Notes: generated by a model from the letters alone, not told the origin. DNA of 64,000 bases from Tumebacillus sp. BK434 (GCF_004340785.1 NZ_SLXS01000001.1:1116001-1180000); one strand, 5' to 3'. Shown: positions 1-9,724, counted from the stretch's first letter. Numbers and translations are program-made.

Positions 1-44
1 ACCTCGATATTTTTCGTATACACCTTGAGTACGTTCATTGCCAT
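1..44 (-). CDS. N-terminus of an unidentified gene (cut by window edge)
   Basis: A minus-strand ATG at 42-44 is preceded by a good AAGGAAGGTG ribosome binding site about ten bases upstream and opens a frame, MAMNVLKVYTKNIE, that runs off the left end. Only about 14 codons are visible, so no family can be assigned. The ATG two codons further in is an alternative start. It would follow the EamA gene in the same direction, 66 bases downstream of it. Confidence 0.4.
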   Translation of the reverse strand, partial: MAMNVLKVYTKNIE

Positions 45-110
45 GACGATCAAGCACCTTCCTTTCGATCTTCCTACAGTCTGCCCAACGATTGCCCTGA
101 GCCATACCCG

Positions 111-1013
111 CTACATGGCAGCCGCTTCCTTCTTCTTTTCGGCGCCGCGCATCGAAATTCCTACAGAGAGCAGAATCAAGAGACTGCCGACCAGAAACGA
201 CGGTGTCAATTGCTCATCGAGCAACAGCCAGCCGAGGAACGTGCCGAAGATCGGCTGGACAAAGAAAAACAAGGCGGCCGTGCCTGCCTCCATCAGCTCA
301 AACCCTTTCGCCCACAGGAAAAAGGCGACGGCGGTTGAGACGATAGCGAGGAACAGAATGCCCATGACGACCAGCGGGTCGCCGAACGGCAGCGAAAAGC
401 CTTCCCGCGCGACTTCCCCGACTGCCAGCGGCAGCGTAAACAGCACGCCAAACACGGTCGCCCAGAAAGTGACGGTCAGCGCTGAGTAGCGCTCGGTCAG
501 CGCCTTGCCAAGCACCGAGTACAGCCCCCAGGTGACCGCAGCGATGACGAGAAAGAGGTTGCCGAGCAGGTTGCTGCCGCCGGCCTCACCATGGTCGGTG
601 CCGATGACGATCAGCACGCCGAGCGTGGCGGTGAGCAGGGCGCCGATTTTTTGGAAGGACAGCTTTTCTTTCAGCAACAGCCAGGCGAACAAAGCGATGC
701 AGACCGGGGAGGCCGACGTGATCACCGCGCCCATGTGAGCGGTGGACAGATGCGTCCCGATAAACTGTGTCGAAATCGAGATCGTATAGCCGACCAGCCC
801 GTAGCGGGCGATCTTGCCCCAGTCTCCCTGCTGCACCTTCTCGCCTCCGCTGATCCGAAGCGCCAGCCAGAGCACGAGCGCCGCGATCACAAAACGCACG
901 ACAACCAGTGTCAAAGCCGGCACGAAGGCGAGCACGTATTTCGATACCACATAGGTGCCGCCCCAGATCGCGGCAGCACCCGCCAAACAGAGCGCTCCGA
1001 TCAGCCGCTGCAT
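111..1013 (-). CDS. EamA/DMT-family membrane transporter
   Basis: This 300-residue protein is a drug/metabolite-superfamily exporter. It has about ten hydrophobic segments arranged as two EamA repeats (roughly residues 5-140 and 155-290). The first repeat begins with the typical AAAIWGGTYVVSK stretch and the second with a VTWGLYSVLGK segment. Members export amino acids, nucleosides or other small metabolites across the cytoplasmic membrane; the substrate cannot be read from sequence. The start lies one base beyond the csaA stop codon, so the two are probably co-transcribed and translationally coupled. A second paralogue lies at 38.1 kb. Confidence 0.88.
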   Translation of the reverse strand: MQRLIGALCLAGAAAIWGGTYVVSKYVLAFVPALTLVVVRFVIAALVLWLALRISGGEKVQQGDWGKIARYGLVGYTISISTQFIGTHLSTAHMGAVITSASPVCIALFAWLLLKEKLSFQKIGALLTATLGVLIVIGTDHGEAGGSNLLGNLFLVIAAVTWGLYSVLGKALTERYSALTVTFWATVFGVLFTLPLAVGEVAREGFSLPFGDPLVVMGILFLAIVSTAVAFFLWAKGFELMEAGTAALFFFVQPIFGTFLGWLLLDEQLTPSFLVGSLLILLSVGISMRGAEKKKEAAAM

Positions 1014-1014
1014 C

Positions 1015-1347
1015 TCAGCCGATCTTCGTGCCGTTTTGCACAGGGTGGTCGAGGTTCAACAATACGACATCCCCTTCCGGCAGCACGCCTCCCATGACCA
1101 GCACTTCCGAGGACCATCCGGCGATCCGGCGAGGCGGAAAGTTCACGACCGCGACCACTTGGCGGCCGACCATCTCCTCCGGCGTATAGCGGACGGTGAT
1201 CTGCGCCGAGGAACGCTTGATCCCGATCTCTTCGCCAAAATCGATCTCCATCTTGATCGCCGGCACCCGCGCTTCCGGAAACGCTTCCGCCTTCAGGACG
1301 GTGCCGACGCGCAGGTCCAGCTGTTGAAAATCATCATAGGTTGCCAT
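1015..1347 (-). CDS. csaA: CsaA-like tRNA-binding-domain protein
   Basis: A 110-residue single-domain protein with a tRNA-binding OB fold, resembling CsaA. CsaA is a small dimeric protein described as a secretion-related chaperone and tRNA binder. Visible family features are the DLRVGTVLKAE opening, the IKMEIDFG strand and the VVAVVNFPPRRIAG segment. The start is placed at the ATG directly behind a GGGGGAAG site; a longer reading from 1380 would add eleven residues without a ribosome binding site. It is followed by the EamA gene with one base between them. Confidence 0.88.
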   Translation of the reverse strand: MATYDDFQQLDLRVGTVLKAEAFPEARVPAIKMEIDFGEEIGIKRSSAQITVRYTPEEMVGRQVVAVVNFPPRRIAGWSSEVLVMGGVLPEGDVVLLNLDHPVQNGTKIG

Positions 1348-1445
1348 ACTTCTTCCCCCATTTGCGGAACAGGAACCCATCTCCCTGTCAGCACGTATAC
1401 TGTGACAACTCTCCTTATCTTACCACAAGTGAATGGGTGATCACG

Positions 1446-1685
1446 ATGAATCCATGGAAGAGGTTTTGGAAACCGCTGACCGGACGGTGCCCGTACTGCA
1501 GTGTCAAACTGCTCAGCACACCGTCAGAAACGGGCTTTGGCGGTCGCTATCGGGCCTGCCCGAACCAGCATTATGTGGAAGAAACGGTGCCGGCGGCCGA
1601 TACGGTGCTCGTCTATGAATTAAACGGCGCCGTGATTGACCATCCCGTTTTTACCGTGATAGAACCCCGCAAGCCCATTAAATAA
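1446..1685 (+). CDS. Small zinc-ribbon-like protein, function unknown
   Basis: A 79-residue cytoplasmic protein starting MNPWKRFW. It carries a CPYC pair near residue 17 and a CPNQH pair about 25 residues later, which together could form one zinc site. The rest has no recognisable domain. The start at 1446 is preceded by GGTGAT; the frame is open further upstream to 1341 but would overlap the csaA start region. It is divergent from csaA, so promoters for both must lie in about 1350-1440. I do not recognise the family. Confidence 0.55.
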   Translation: MNPWKRFWKPLTGRCPYCSVKLLSTPSETGFGGRYRACPNQHYVEETVPAADTVLVYELNGAVIDHPVFTVIEPRKPIK

Positions 1686-1689
1686 AACA

Positions 1690-1724
1690 GGGACAGAGTG
1701 TCGGCTCGGCATCCTGTCTTTTTG
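1690..1724 (+). terminator. Probable rho-independent terminator
   Basis: GACAG and CTGTC arms enclose an imperfectly paired middle and are followed by a run of Ts. It sits directly after the small zinc-ribbon gene. The stem is short and has wobbles, so the call is moderate. Confidence 0.45.
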
Positions 1725-1797
1725 CAAACTTCGAGGCTTGGTCAGCGTTGACGCCAAGGGTGCGGATGCGCGAAGATAGATGGGAGGAGGAGATGGG

Positions 1798-2022
1798 ATG
1801 GTCATCGAGATCTGCGAGACAAACGAGTCTGCCAAACTGATCAAACAGTTGCGCATCACATTTCCCGATGCGGACGTAATGGTCTATTCCTGCCTGAATC
1901 GCTGCGCCGGCTGTTTCCTCTGCTACTTCGCCATCCTCGACGGCGTGCTGATCGAAGCGTTTTCCGCCGAACAGCTGCTGCATCAGATCATCCTTGGGCT
2001 GCAGTCTGCCAAAGGCAATTGA
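1798..2022 (+). CDS. DUF1450 (YuzB-like) small Cys protein
   Basis: A 74-residue protein that reads like the DUF1450/YuzB family: an N-terminal IEICETN strand, a central cysteine segment (YSCLNRCAGC) and a C-terminal VLIEAFSAEQLLHQI helix. Function is not established; the cysteines suggest a metal or thiol role. The start is taken at the ATG preceded by GGAGGAG a few bases upstream, not at the earlier ATG that lies on top of that site. It is followed within a few bases by a strong bidirectional terminator. Confidence 0.7.
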   Translation: MVIEICETNESAKLIKQLRITFPDADVMVYSCLNRCAGCFLCYFAILDGVLIEAFSAEQLLHQIILGLQSAKGN

Positions 2023-2024
2023 TA

Positions 2025-2056
2025 CAAAAGCACCTGTCTAGCGACAGGTGCTTTTG
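2025..2056. terminator. Bidirectional terminator
   Basis: A perfect 14-base inverted repeat (CAAAAGCACCTGTC and its complement) with a four-base loop has A/T runs on both sides. It separates the plus-strand DUF1450 gene from the convergent minus-strand chemoreceptor gene and probably serves both. Confidence 0.9.
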
Positions 2057-2071
2057 CATTTGCTATAGCGA

Positions 2072-4045
2072 TTATTCAAATGTAAAGCGGGCGACCTCGC
2101 GGTTCAGCTCTTCGGCGAGCAGCGCGAGCTCCTGCATCGATTCGGCGAGCGCGGCCAGCGTCGCTTCCTGCTCTTCGATCGCCGCCGCCACTTCCTGGCT
2201 CGAAGCGGCAGTCTGTTCGGAGACGGCCGCGATCGACTGGAATTCCGCTTCGACGCCGCTCGTCTCGTCGGCCGCCGCGTTGGTCAAACGGTGTACCTCA
2301 TTGATCTCGCGGGTGACTTCGTCGAGCGTCGTACCGACGATCTGGAACGCCTGCTCCGACTTCTCGACGGCAAGTCTGCCGGCGGCGACGACAGTCAGGC
2401 CCTGCTGCATCGCCGCGATGTTCACGTCGACCTGTTCGCGCATGCCGCGGATCAGCGATGCGATCTCTTGGGCCGCTTTCCCCGATTGCTCGGCGAGCTT
2501 GCGCACCTCATCGGCGACGACCGCAAACCCTTTGCCCTGCTCCCCGGCGCGCGCCGCTTCGATGGCGGCGTTCAGCGCCAGCAGGTTGGTCTGGCCGGCG
2601 ATTCCGCCGATCAGATCGACGATATGGCCGATCTTTTGCGACTGTTCGCCTAGCAGGTTCATCGTCGCTGCCGTCTGCTCCACCTGCGCCTGGATCGAGT
2701 CCATCTCGACGCGGGTCTGGACCATCGTGCGGCGGCCGGCCCCGGTCGCTTCTTCGACCTCGTCGGCCAATTCGCTCAGCCCGGCTGCGCGCGTTTGAAT
2801 CTGCTCCAGCGACCCGAGCGCGGTGCGCATGCGGTCGTTGGCGCGCTGCAGCGCATCGTTTTGCGCATCCGATCCGGTGGCGACCGCATCGATCGCCTGC
2901 GTAACCTGCCCGGCTGCGGCCGACGCCTCTTCACTGCCTTGCGACAGCGACTCGGTCAAACCGGCAACGCGGGCGGCTGTCGCTTTGGCGGTGGCGAGCA
3001 GTTCGCCGATGTTCTGAATCATCCCGTTGTAGTGATCATGTAGTTGCTTGAGTTCGCCTGACGCCTTCACCTTGTCGGCCGGTGTCAGATGACCGCCTGC
3101 CGCGCGCTGCAATCCGTTCCTCACCGCCGTCATCGGTCGCACGATCGAGTTCGTGCTGAAGATGGCAGTCAAGATGGCGAGGACGATGACGATAAGACCG
3201 AGCCCCAGCGTGTCGAGCGCGCTCTCCTGCTGGGCGGCGACGATCGCCTCGCGCGACTTGGCGATGCGCAGTACGCCGAGCGTTTTGAAATTGTCATAAT
3301 CGGTGAGCGGCAGGTACACCAAATCGTACGGGACCCCGTTCACTTCCCCTTGCGTGCGGTACGGCTGCTGTTGATTCATCACGCTCTCGATCAGCGCGGT
3401 GTCTGTCAACCCGGCCTGCTCACCCGGAATGGTGGAGACCAGCAGCTCTTGATCCACTGCGCTGTAGATGCCGATTTCACCGTCAACCATGCGTTTCAAC
3501 CGCTCCGCGAAGTCGAGGTTGGTGCTGAAGCCGGCCATTACCGACCCGCGGACAACATTTCCATCCTTGATCGGTGCGACGCCGCGCACGGTCAGGCCGG
3601 TGCTGTCCTCGTCAACCGAAGCGACGGGAATCCCTTTCATGAGCGAAATGGATACGACCGGATCGTGGTATTTGTTATCACCAAATTTCTGCGGATTGTG
3701 GCCGCGGTATTTGACGACGCCAATCCCGTTGCCAACTTCGAGCACCGAAATGCCCTTCTGCTGCAAGACTTCGAACAGCGGGTCGATCATCTTGGCGATC
3801 TTCGCGCGATCTTCCGCATCGACGGCAGCGATCAGCTCCTTGTTCAGCGCCGCCTGTTCAGCCAGCATCATCGCAGAGCGCTTTTGTGACTCGATCATCT
3901 GCACCGTCGTCTCTTCCGCCGCCCGCACTGCCGATTCTTGCATCGATTCCAGCGCCTGCGACGAGACGAAGTTATTGACGCTGCCCATGATGATCATTGG
4001 AAGTAGTGCCATACCCAGCAGCATGCCAAACGTCTTCGTTCTCAA
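2072..4045 (-). CDS. Methyl-accepting chemotaxis protein
   Basis: A transmembrane chemoreceptor of about 657 residues. It has an N-terminal membrane helix ([14 protein letters not shown]), a long extracytoplasmic region with Cache-like features (residues about 30-270), a second membrane helix near 275-297, a HAMP domain, and a signalling domain with the highly conserved tip ([24 protein letters not shown]). It should control CheA from the cell pole. I place the start at a TTG at 4045, eight bases after GGGGAAGG. The longer ATG reading at 4129 would begin inside the U-tract of the upstream terminator, which argues against it. Confidence 0.9.
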   Translation of the reverse strand: MRTKTFGMLLGMALLPMIIMGSVNNFVSSQALESMQESAVRAAEETTVQMIESQKRSAMMLAEQAALNKELIAAVDAEDRAKIAKMIDPLFEVLQQKGISVLEVGNGIGVVKYRGHNPQKFGDNKYHDPVVSISLMKGIPVASVDEDSTGLTVRGVAPIKDGNVVRGSVMAGFSTNLDFAERLKRMVDGEIGIYSAVDQELLVSTIPGEQAGLTDTALIESVMNQQQPYRTQGEVNGVPYDLVYLPLTDYDNFKTLGVLRIAKSREAIVAAQQESALDTLGLGLIVIVLAILTAIFSTNSIVRPMTAVRNGLQRAAGGHLTPADKVKASGELKQLHDHYNGMIQNIGELLATAKATAARVAGLTESLSQGSEEASAAAGQVTQAIDAVATGSDAQNDALQRANDRMRTALGSLEQIQTRAAGLSELADEVEEATGAGRRTMVQTRVEMDSIQAQVEQTAATMNLLGEQSQKIGHIVDLIGGIAGQTNLLALNAAIEAARAGEQGKGFAVVADEVRKLAEQSGKAAQEIASLIRGMREQVDVNIAAMQQGLTVVAAGRLAVEKSEQAFQIVGTTLDEVTREINEVHRLTNAAADETSGVEAEFQSIAAVSEQTAASSQEVAAAIEEQEATLAALAESMQELALLAEELNREVARFTFE

Positions 4046-4126
4046 TTTCAAAGCCTTCCCCAATCCTTTCTTTCCCTGTCTAATGTTACAATTTGACGAA
4101 ATGTGTCGATTTACCTGTTTAACCAA

Positions 4127-4164
4127 CAAAAAACACCGTCTATTCCGATTTAGGAAAGACGGTG
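4127..4164 (-). terminator. Terminator of the methylmalonyl-CoA/peptidase operon
   Basis: On the minus strand CACCGTCT, a TTCC/GGAA inner stem and AGACGGTG form a long hairpin followed by TTTTTT. It lies about 20 bases past the stop of the YqjE-type peptidase gene and ends the operon. Confidence 0.88.
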
Positions 4165-4183
4165 CCGGTAGGAAAAAGTTCGC

Positions 4184-5302
4184 TTAGACCGCTTGTGTCA
4201 CGGCGATGAACAGTTTGGCTGCCGTTTCGAGATCATCGAGCATGATGAACTCTTCGACGGTATGAATTTTTTGATAACCGATCGCCAAGTTGACCGTCGG
4301 GATGTTCCGGCCGTTCAGCACGTTTGCGTCCGAACCGCCGCCGGAGGACATCGTGCTCGGCTCGATGTCCAGCATTCTGATCGCTTTGAACGCCGTTTGC
4401 ACCACTTCTGCGCTTTCTTCGTGGCGCAGGTTGTGGTACAGCTTGTTGACCGTCACTTCTGCCGTGGTGTTAAAATCGGCTGCGGTCGCTTCGAACGTCT
4501 CTTTCATGTGTGCGATCTGCACATCAAGTTCGGCCGGATCGAGCGAGCGCGCTTCCGCTTTGATCTCCACGCGGTCGCAGACGACGTTGGTCGCTTCGCC
4601 GCCGTGGAAGGAGCCGATGTTCGCAGTGGTGTTTTCGTTGATGCGGCCAAGCTTCATGCGGGAGATGGCAGCCGATGCGACCTTGATCGCCGAGATGCCC
4701 GCTTCCGGGTTGACGCCGGCATGTGCCAGGCGGCCGTTGATCACGATGTCAAGACGCGCCTGCGACGGAGACTTCGTCACCACTTTGCCGATCGGGCCGT
4801 TGGAGTCGAACGCAAAGCCCATATCGACATGCGGAAGCTTGCTCCAGTCCGCATGGCGGGAACCGAGCAGACCGGTCTCTTCGGAGACGGTCAGGAACAG
4901 CACGATGTTGCCGTGGCTGAGGTTCTGCTCTTTCAACGCGCGCACCATCTCCAGGATGCCGGCGATGCCAGCTTTGTCATCAGCGCCGAGGATCGTCGTG
5001 CCGTCGGACGTGATACGGTCTTCGAGCAATTGCGGCTTGATGCCTTTGCCCGGAGCAACCGTGTCGAGGTGGCAAGTGAAGAGGATCGTTTTTTTCGACG
5101 GGTCGCCTTTGATCGTGCAGATCAGGTTGCCCGCATTGCCGTCGATGCGCTCGCCGGCGTTGTCTTCCACCACTTCCACGCCCTGCTCTTTCAGCTTCGC
5201 GGTCACCGCGTCTGCCATGTTCCGCTCATCGCGGGACAGGGAGTCGATTTGCACCAGTTCCATAAACTCTTGGATCAGTCGTTCACGATTCACTTGGATC
5301 AT
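4184..5302 (-). CDS. M20-family peptidase, PepT-like (YqjE type)
   Basis: A 372-residue zinc metallopeptidase. Metal ligands and catalytic residues are visible as FTCHLDTV (His and Asp), ILGADDKAG (bridging Asp), VSEETGLLG (catalytic and ligand Glu), FDSN, and a late HTVEEF motif. An inserted dimerisation domain occupies roughly residues 180-290. Relatives are annotated tripeptidase-like or peptidase T-like; the true substrate is unknown. The start overlaps the stop of the preceding small gene by four bases (ATGA), so they are coupled. Its position after the carboxyltransferase matches yqjC-yqjD-yqjE order in Bacillus, but a metabolic link to propionyl-CoA is not established. Confidence 0.9.
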   Translation of the reverse strand: MIQVNRERLIQEFMELVQIDSLSRDERNMADAVTAKLKEQGVEVVEDNAGERIDGNAGNLICTIKGDPSKKTILFTCHLDTVAPGKGIKPQLLEDRITSDGTTILGADDKAGIAGILEMVRALKEQNLSHGNIVLFLTVSEETGLLGSRHADWSKLPHVDMGFAFDSNGPIGKVVTKSPSQARLDIVINGRLAHAGVNPEAGISAIKVASAAISRMKLGRINENTTANIGSFHGGEATNVVCDRVEIKAEARSLDPAELDVQIAHMKETFEATAADFNTTAEVTVNKLYHNLRHEESAEVVQTAFKAIRMLDIEPSTMSSGGGSDANVLNGRNIPTVNLAIGYQKIHTVEEFIMLDDLETAAKLFIAVTQAV

Positions 5303-5514
5303 TTGGAATTCCTGCCTTTCCGGAAATATGTGGCGTTGGGGAATTTCTCAGTATGGATCTCATCACGCTGCTCGCGGTAGCCGGAGCGCGCCTGCAAAGC
5401 AGCTTCCTCCGTCTGCAGACGCGTGCCGAGCGTCATCTCGCGGGCGGCGCGGCGCCACGGAGACACATCGCGCGGCCCGCGGATGAACGTCACGTCAAAT
5501 CGGTCCTGTGCCAT
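5299..5514 (-). CDS. Small conserved-position protein, unknown
   Basis: A 71-residue, highly charged protein (MAQDRFDVTFIRGPRD...) with no membrane segment, cysteine pattern or biotin/lipoyl motif. I do not recognise it. The case for it being real is its AGGAGGAAGTCC ribosome site, which overlaps the stop of the upstream carboxyltransferase gene, together with a four-base ATGA overlap into the peptidase gene. In sodium-pumping decarboxylases a small OadG/MmdC subunit occupies a comparable position, but this protein has no membrane helix and so does not fit that role. Confidence 0.6.
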   Translation of the reverse strand: MAQDRFDVTFIRGPRDVSPWRRAAREMTLGTRLQTEEAALQARSGYREQRDEIHTEKFPNATYFRKGRNSK

Positions 5515-5524
5515 GGACTTCCTC

Positions 5525-7066
5525 CTACAGCGGAATGTTCCCGTGCTTCTTCGGCGGACGGGTCTCGCGCTTGTTGCGAAGGATCTCCAGCGCCTCTTTC
5601 AGCTTCTGACGCGTTTCGCGCGGGTCGATCACGTCGTCAACCATGCCCAGCGACGCCGCTACATAGGGGTTGGCGAACTTTTCTTTGTACTCGGCAATCT
5701 TCTGCGCGCGTGTTTCGGTCGGGTTCTCACTGTCGGCGATCTCTTTGGCGAACACGATGTTCGCCGCGCCTTCCGCGCCCATGACAGCGACTTCCCCGGT
5801 CGGCCAGGAGTAGACGAGGTCGGCGCCGATCGCTTTCGAGTTCAGCGCCACGTACGCACCGCCGAACGCTTTGCGCAGGATGATCGTGATCTTCGGCACG
5901 GTCGCTTCCGAGTAGGCGTAGAGGATCTTCGCGCCGTGGCGGATGATGCCGCGGTGCTCCTGCATGACGCCCGGGATGAAGCCAGTCACGTCTTCGAACG
6001 TGATCAGCGGGATGTTAAAGCAGTCGCAGAAGCGGATGAAGCGGGAGATCTTGTCGGACGAATCGATGTCGAGGCCGCCGGCCATAAACTTCGGCTGGTT
6101 GGCGATGATGCCGACCGGATGGCCTTCGATGCGGGCGAGGCCGATCACGGCGTTTTTCGCGAAGTTCGGCTGCACTTCCATGAAATCGCCGTTGTCGACG
6201 ACGCGGGTGATCACGTCGCGCACGTCGTACGCTTTGGTCGCTTCAACCGGCACGACTTCTAGCATTTCTTCGCAGTAGCCGTCATCCGGCTTGGCGAAGA
6301 TGCGCGGCGGCTCTTCCATGTTGTTCTGCGGCAAGAAAGACATCAGGCGGCGCACATCGTTCAGGACTTCTTCTTCCGTCTTAGCGGTAAAATGCGCCAC
6401 GCCGGACACGCTGGACTGCACGCGCGCACCGCCGAGGTTGTCGGCGGAGATGTTCTCGCCGGTCACCGTCTCGATGACTTTCGGGCCGGTGATAAACATC
6501 TGCGAAGTGCCTTCGACCATGAAGATGAAGTCGGTGATCGCCGGCGAATACACCGCGCCGCCCGCGCACGGCCCCATGATCACGGAGATCTGCGGGATGA
6601 CGCCGGAGTAGATCGAATTGCGGTAGAAGATGTGGCCGTAGCCGTCGAGGGACTGGACCCCTTCTTGAATCCGCGCGCCGCCGGAGTCGTTCAAGCCGAT
6701 CACCGGCGCACCGTTTTTCGCGGCCAGATCCATCATCTTGGCGATCTTCAGCGCGTGCATCTCGCCGAGCGCCCCGCCAAAGACGGTAAAGTCTTGCGCA
6801 AAGACGTAGACGATGCGGCCGTTGATCTTGCCCCAGCCGGTGACGACGCCTTCGCCCGGACCTTCCGCATCCGCCATGCCGAAGTGGGTGGCGCGGTGTT
6901 CGATAAAGGGATTCAGCTCGCGAAACGATCCTTCGTCGAGCAGAATCTCCAAGCGCTCGCGGGCGGTCAGCTTGCCTTTGTCATGCTGTGCCGCGATCCG
7001 CTTGTCGCCGCCGCCCAGTTCAATCTTGCGGCGGCGGTCATGCAGTTCCATCAGCTTCTTCTCCAC
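5525..7066 (-). CDS. Acyl-CoA carboxylase carboxyltransferase (propionyl-CoA carboxylase beta / MmdA type)
   Basis: A 513-residue biotin-dependent carboxyltransferase with two crotonase-like halves. Visible family motifs include FIEHRATHFGM, GVVTGWGKINGR, the GGARIQEGV oxyanion region in the N-half, and ITIILRKAFGGAYVAL and PTGEVAVMGAEGA in the C-half. It transfers carboxyl between carboxybiotin and propionyl-CoA, giving or using methylmalonyl-CoA. It is equivalent to YqjD of Bacillus. No biotin carboxylase or biotin carrier is in this operon, so those subunits must come from elsewhere. It abuts the epimerase gene with no gap. Confidence 0.93.
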   Translation of the reverse strand: MEKKLMELHDRRRKIELGGGDKRIAAQHDKGKLTARERLEILLDEGSFRELNPFIEHRATHFGMADAEGPGEGVVTGWGKINGRIVYVFAQDFTVFGGALGEMHALKIAKMMDLAAKNGAPVIGLNDSGGARIQEGVQSLDGYGHIFYRNSIYSGVIPQISVIMGPCAGGAVYSPAITDFIFMVEGTSQMFITGPKVIETVTGENISADNLGGARVQSSVSGVAHFTAKTEEEVLNDVRRLMSFLPQNNMEEPPRIFAKPDDGYCEEMLEVVPVEATKAYDVRDVITRVVDNGDFMEVQPNFAKNAVIGLARIEGHPVGIIANQPKFMAGGLDIDSSDKISRFIRFCDCFNIPLITFEDVTGFIPGVMQEHRGIIRHGAKILYAYSEATVPKITIILRKAFGGAYVALNSKAIGADLVYSWPTGEVAVMGAEGAANIVFAKEIADSENPTETRAQKIAEYKEKFANPYVAASLGMVDDVIDPRETRQKLKEALEILRNKRETRPPKKHGNIPL

Positions 7067-7495
7067 TTACTTCTCCTCCGTCTCCTCGATCTTCTGGCAA
7101 AACTCGGTCAGGACGCCGTGCGTGTCTTTCGGATGCACGAAGCCGATCAGCTTCCCATGACCGCCCTGGCGCGGCTGTTCGTCGATCAGGCGCAGACCTT
7201 GTGCTTTCGCATGGTCGAGCGCCGCTTGCACATCTTCAACCGCATAGGCGACATGGTGAATCCCCGGTCCTTTTTTCTCCATGTATTTGGCGATCGGCGA
7301 CTCTGGAGAAGTCGGTTCGAGCAGTTCCACACAGCTCTCCCCGACTTCCAGGAAAATCGCGCGCACCATCTGGTCGGCGATGATCTCCTCGTGGATCACC
7401 TTCAAACCAATTCCGCCCGTATACAAAGGCAGCGTCTCTTCAATCGAGCGCACAGCGATACCCAGATGGTCGATTTTGTAAGGAACGAACGTCAT
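7067..7495 (-). CDS. mce: Methylmalonyl-CoA epimerase
   Basis: A 142-residue vicinal-oxygen-chelate enzyme that interconverts (R)- and (S)-methylmalonyl-CoA. Metal ligands are visible in the opening IDHLGIAV strand, in GIHHVAYAVED, and in a Glu near the C-terminus (GVLTEFCQ). Length and order match the family. It sits between the small mutase subunit and the carboxyltransferase, where it links the carboxylase product to the mutase substrate. Corresponds to YqjC of Bacillus. Confidence 0.93.
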   Translation of the reverse strand: MTFVPYKIDHLGIAVRSIEETLPLYTGGIGLKVIHEEIIADQMVRAIFLEVGESCVELLEPTSPESPIAKYMEKKGPGIHHVAYAVEDVQAALDHAKAQGLRLIDEQPRQGGHGKLIGFVHPKDTHGVLTEFCQKIEETEEK

Positions 7496-7500
7496 CTCGC

Positions 7501-7905
7501 TTACCCCCGCTCTTTCACGTTGGCGCGGATGTAGTCGGACATCGCGGTGAGCGGAGTGCCCGGCGTGAACACTTCAGCAACGCCTGCTGTCTTCAGCGCC
7601 GGAATGTCCTCATCCGGAATGACGCCGCCGCCGATGATCAGCACGTCGTTCGCCCCTTGCTCCTTCATCAGGCGCACCACTTCCGGGAACAGGTGCATGT
7701 GCGCGCCCGACAGCGAGGACAGGCCGATCACATCGACGTCCTCTTGGATCGCCGATGCGGCGATCTGCTGCGGCGTCTGGCGCAGGCCGGTGTAGATGAC
7801 TTCCATCCCCGCGTCGCGCAGCGCCTTGGCGACGACCAGCGCCCCGCGGTCATGACCGTCGAGGCCCGGCTTGGCAACAAGTACACGGATTTTTGTTTCA
7901 GACAT
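7501..7905 (-). CDS. Methylmalonyl-CoA mutase, cobalamin-binding subunit
   Basis: A 134-residue B12-binding domain carrying the base-off DxHxxG signature ([11 protein letters not shown], residues about 13-23), the GLSSLSGAH segment and a [10 protein letters not shown] loop. It is a separate polypeptide instead of a C-terminal extension of the mutase, so the enzyme must assemble from two proteins. It is 15 bases downstream of the catalytic subunit gene and directly before the epimerase gene. Confidence 0.92.
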   Translation of the reverse strand: MSETKIRVLVAKPGLDGHDRGALVVAKALRDAGMEVIYTGLRQTPQQIAASAIQEDVDVIGLSSLSGAHMHLFPEVVRLMKEQGANDVLIIGGGVIPDEDIPALKTAGVAEVFTPGTPLTAMSDYIRANVKERG

Positions 7906-7920
7906 GATGTGCTCCTCCTC

Positions 7921-9576
7921 TTACCACTGTGCTGGCTGGTATTCGCCAAACACGTCGCGCATGACGTTGCAGATTTCGCCAAGCGTTGCGTACGCCTTGA
8001 CCGCGTCCACGATGAACGGCATCAGGTTGTCGGTGCCTTGGGCGGCCAGCTTCAGCGCGGCCAACTTCGCCTCGACCAAGTCGTTGTCGCGGGTCTTGCG
8101 CAGCTCGGCAAGGCGCTCGTTTTGGATGCGCTCCAGCTCCGGGTTGATCTTTTGCAGTTCCGGCTTCGGCTCGTTCTCGAGGCGGAACTTGTTGACGCCG
8201 ACGACGACCGCCGAGCCGTCTTCGATCGCCATCTGCGCCTGGTAGGCAGCATTTTGGATCTCGCGCTGCATGTAGCCTTGCTCGATCGCTTTGACCGCCC
8301 CGCCCATCTCGTCGATCTTCGCGATGTACTCCAGCGCCTGGCGTTCGATCTCATCGGTCAGCGATTCGATGTAGAAGGAGCCGGCCAGCGGGTCGATCGT
8401 GTCGGCCACGCCGCTTTCATAGGCGATGATCTGCTGGGTGCGCAGTGCGATGCGCGCCGACTCTTCGGTCGGCAGCGCCAGCGCCTCATCTTTGGAGTTG
8501 GTGTGCAGGGACTGCGTTCCGCCGAGCACCGCAGCCAACGCCTGCATCGTGACGCGGACGATGTTGTTGTCCGGCTGCTGGGCGGTCAAGGTCGAACCGC
8601 CGGTCTGCGTATGGAAGCGCAACTGCCACGACTTGGGATCTTTCGCGGCGAAGCGCTCCTTCATGATGCGCGACCAGATGCGACGCGCGGCGCGGAACTT
8701 GGCGACCTCTTCGAGGAAGTTGTTGTGCGCGTTAAAGAAGAACGACAGGCGTGGCGCAAAGCGGTCCACGTCGAGACCGGCCTTCACCGCCGCTTCGACA
8801 TAGGCGATCGCGTTGGAGAGGGTGAACGCCACTTCCTGCACCGCGGTGGAGCCGGCTTCGCGGATGTGATAGCCGGAGATGGAGATCGTGTTCCAGTTCG
8901 GCACATGCTCCGCGCAGTAGCCAAAGATGTCGGTGATCAGGCGCATCGACGCTGCCGGCGGGTAGATGTAGGTGCCGCGGGCGACGTACTCTTTCAAAAT
9001 GTCGTTCTGAATCGTGCCGGACACCTTGTCGGAGGACACGCCTTGCTTTTCCGCGACTGCGATGTACATCGCGAGCAGCACGGACGCCGGCGCGTTGATC
9101 GTCATCGAAGTCGAGACTTTATCGAGCGCGATGCCGCTTAGCAGCGTCTCCATATCTTTCAGCGAGGAGATCGCTACGCCGACCTTCCCCACTTCGCCTT
9201 TCGCCATCATGTCGTCCGAGTCGTAGCCGATCTGCGTCGGCAGGTCGAAGGCGGTGGACAGGCCGGTCTGGCCGTTTTCGAGCAAATATTTGAATCGCAG
9301 GTTCGTTTCCTCAGCGGAGCCGAAACCGGAGTATTGGCGCATCGTCCAAAAGCGGGAGCGGTACATCGTCGGCTGCACCCCGCGGGTATACGGGTATTCG
9401 CCCGGGAAGCCGAGCTTCTCCATGTAATCTCCCTGCACGTCCTCCGCCGTATACAGGCGCTTTACCTCGATGGTCTCGGAAGACGTGTTAAACGTTTCAC
9501 GGCGTTCCGGAAAACGGGATGCTGCTTTGTCCGCTTTCGCCGCCCAGTCATGCAGTCTTTGCTTAAAGTCTGACAT
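7921..9576 (-). CDS. Methylmalonyl-CoA mutase, large catalytic subunit
   Basis: A 551-residue TIM-barrel acyl-CoA mutase catalysing succinyl-CoA/(R)-methylmalonyl-CoA rearrangement with adenosylcobalamin. Family motifs include [39 protein letters not shown] and [14 protein letters not shown]. The length is that of stand-alone large subunits lacking the B12 domain, which is supplied by the next gene. The TMRQYSGFG segment is shared with true methylmalonyl-CoA mutases; isobutyryl-CoA mutase is a related alternative, but the adjacent epimerase and carboxyltransferase favour methylmalonyl-CoA. First gene of the operon. Confidence 0.92.
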   Translation of the reverse strand: MSDFKQRLHDWAAKADKAASRFPERRETFNTSSETIEVKRLYTAEDVQGDYMEKLGFPGEYPYTRGVQPTMYRSRFWTMRQYSGFGSAEETNLRFKYLLENGQTGLSTAFDLPTQIGYDSDDMMAKGEVGKVGVAISSLKDMETLLSGIALDKVSTSMTINAPASVLLAMYIAVAEKQGVSSDKVSGTIQNDILKEYVARGTYIYPPAASMRLITDIFGYCAEHVPNWNTISISGYHIREAGSTAVQEVAFTLSNAIAYVEAAVKAGLDVDRFAPRLSFFFNAHNNFLEEVAKFRAARRIWSRIMKERFAAKDPKSWQLRFHTQTGGSTLTAQQPDNNIVRVTMQALAAVLGGTQSLHTNSKDEALALPTEESARIALRTQQIIAYESGVADTIDPLAGSFYIESLTDEIERQALEYIAKIDEMGGAVKAIEQGYMQREIQNAAYQAQMAIEDGSAVVVGVNKFRLENEPKPELQKINPELERIQNERLAELRKTRDNDLVEAKLAALKLAAQGTDNLMPFIVDAVKAYATLGEICNVMRDVFGEYQPAQW

Positions 9577-9662
9577 TGAATCAAACCCTCCTACCAGAGT
9601 AGTGCTTCTATGTGTTAGATAAATGCTGTCACCACGAGTAAAAAGAATGGCACATACGGCTT

Positions 9663-9671
9663 ATTATACCA
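9663..9671 (-). promoter_or_regulatory. Extended -10 promoter for the mutase operon
   Basis: On the minus strand TGGTATAAT gives a perfect -10 with an extended TGn element. No convincing -35 is present at 16-18 bases. The predicted leader to the mutase ATG would be about 80 bases. Confidence 0.55.
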
Positions 9672-9724
9672 TACAACCGCTTTCAGAAAGGGCAAATCGG
9701 TGAATGAATACTCATTTTTCGCAT

